A stretch of 64,000 bases of DNA, taken from NCBI GenBank assembly GCA_019245115.1, contig JAFARZ010000283.1, forward strand, positions 1-64,000, read 5' to 3'. The number at the start of each line of letters is the position of its first letter. The first letter of the stretch is position 1. A program made the translations under genes and the position numbers. The notes under the pieces are model-generated. The model was given only the letters and a program-made list of their open reading frames with translations, did no database searches and had not been told where the DNA came from. The stretch is from Streptosporangiaceae bacterium (GTDB taxonomy: Bacteria > Actinomycetota > Actinomycetes > Streptosporangiales > Streptosporangiaceae). Below, piece after piece: positions 63,844 to 64,000 of the stretch.

Positions 63844-64000
63844 ATGCCCAGCCGAGCCGAGATCGTGTCATTTGATGACTCCCCGCCGCCCGCTGGTGCC
63901 GATCCGTGGGTGCCTGGCGCCGCCCCGCAGGCCGGCGTTGAGATAACCGCCCCCGACCCTGACTGGCCGCGACGGTACGACCGCCTGGCCGGCCGGATCC
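63844..64000 (+). CDS. GrpB-like (UPF0157) protein, N-terminal fragment
   Basis: Open frame from ATG 63844 running off the window edge: M-P-S-R-A-E-I-V-S-F-D-D then Pro/Ala-rich residues and VEITAPDPDWPRRYDRLAGRI. The last part resembles the start of GrpB-family (UPF0157) nucleotidyltransferase-like proteins, which begin with a V-x-x-DP-x-WP-x-x-F/Y pattern. Only 52 codons are visible, so the assignment is tentative. Confidence 0.6.
   Translation, partial: MPSRAEIVSFDDSPPPAGADPWVPGAAPQAGVEITAPDPDWPRRYDRLAGRI

Overview
The window is GC-rich actinobacterial chromosome. The signs are the MtrAB-LpqB cell-envelope signalling operon, a WhiB protein, the coenzyme F420 genes fbiA, fbiB and fbiC, DUF3499, DUF5719, DUF397 and DUF574 families, a SARP-type regulator, and many GTG/TTG starts with 4-base start/stop overlaps. 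The core gene order (mtrA-mtrB-lpqB, ahcY, cation efflux, SIS isomerase, Trm112, manB, DUF3499, DUF5719, large glycosyltransferase, whiB, fbiA-fbiB, GDP-mannose pyrophosphorylase) resembles what is known from Streptomyces and relatives. The low-complexity insertions suggest a non-Streptomyces filamentous actinomycete, but I cannot name the genus.

Layout. 0-5 kb: lpqB, mtrB, mtrA on the minus strand. 5-10.6 kb: a plus-strand operon of membrane proteins with a MoxR ATPase and a DUF58 protein, then a convergent SpoIIM-family gene whose frame has no stop where the family normally ends. 11.7-14.7 kb: RDD protein, DUF72 protein, a VapBC-like toxin-antitoxin pair and uracil-DNA glycosylase. 14.8-19.1 kb: a membrane glycosyltransferase-like protein, then a lower-GC two-gene module (DUF262 protein plus HipA-fold kinase), the best candidate for an undescribed defence or toxin system. 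19.2-22.5 kb: two different S-adenosylhomocysteine hydrolases in tandem and a MerR regulator with a minisatellite inside its DNA-binding region. 23-34 kb: cation efflux, mannose metabolism (SIS, Trm112, ManB), DUF3499, metallopeptidase-like, DUF5719, a 1364-residue glycosyltransferase and WhiB. 34.7-40.8 kb: F420 biosynthesis (fbiA-fbiB, then fbiC), interrupted by an AbiEi/DUF559-like gene bracketed by two related palindromes. 40.8-52.6 kb: DNA glycosylase, GDP-mannose pyrophosphorylase, GT4, methyltransferase, DUF2342 metalloprotease, epimerase, MoaE, PDZ/Lon-like protease, flavoprotein, HAD and ferredoxin reductase. 52.6-53.8 kb: a 1.2-kb gene-free block of palindromes and about 70-bp repeats. 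53.8-64 kb: secreted HNH protein, ECF sigma with partner, oxidoreductase, a SARP-cyclase-NB-ARC giant regulator, RsbW-like kinase, DUF574 methyltransferase, DUF397, XRE/DUF5753 and the start of a GrpB-like gene.

How the genes work together. ManB, the SIS isomerase, the nucleotidyltransferase and the glycosyltransferases suggest supply and use of GDP-mannose for envelope glycans. MtrAB-LpqB and WhiB would tie envelope state and development to transcription. FbiA/B/C make the F420 deazaflavin cofactor, and the two hydrolases clear S-adenosylhomocysteine made by methyltransferases.

The most unusual content is repeat-based. Many genes carry in-frame minisatellites of 18-30 bp. A roughly 130-250 bp element with a strong hairpin occurs in inverted orientation at 22.8 and 53.5 kb. 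Paired palindromes flank one gene, and a large palindrome/repeat array occupies 52.7-53.3 kb. No RNA genes, CRISPR arrays, transposases or integrases were seen.
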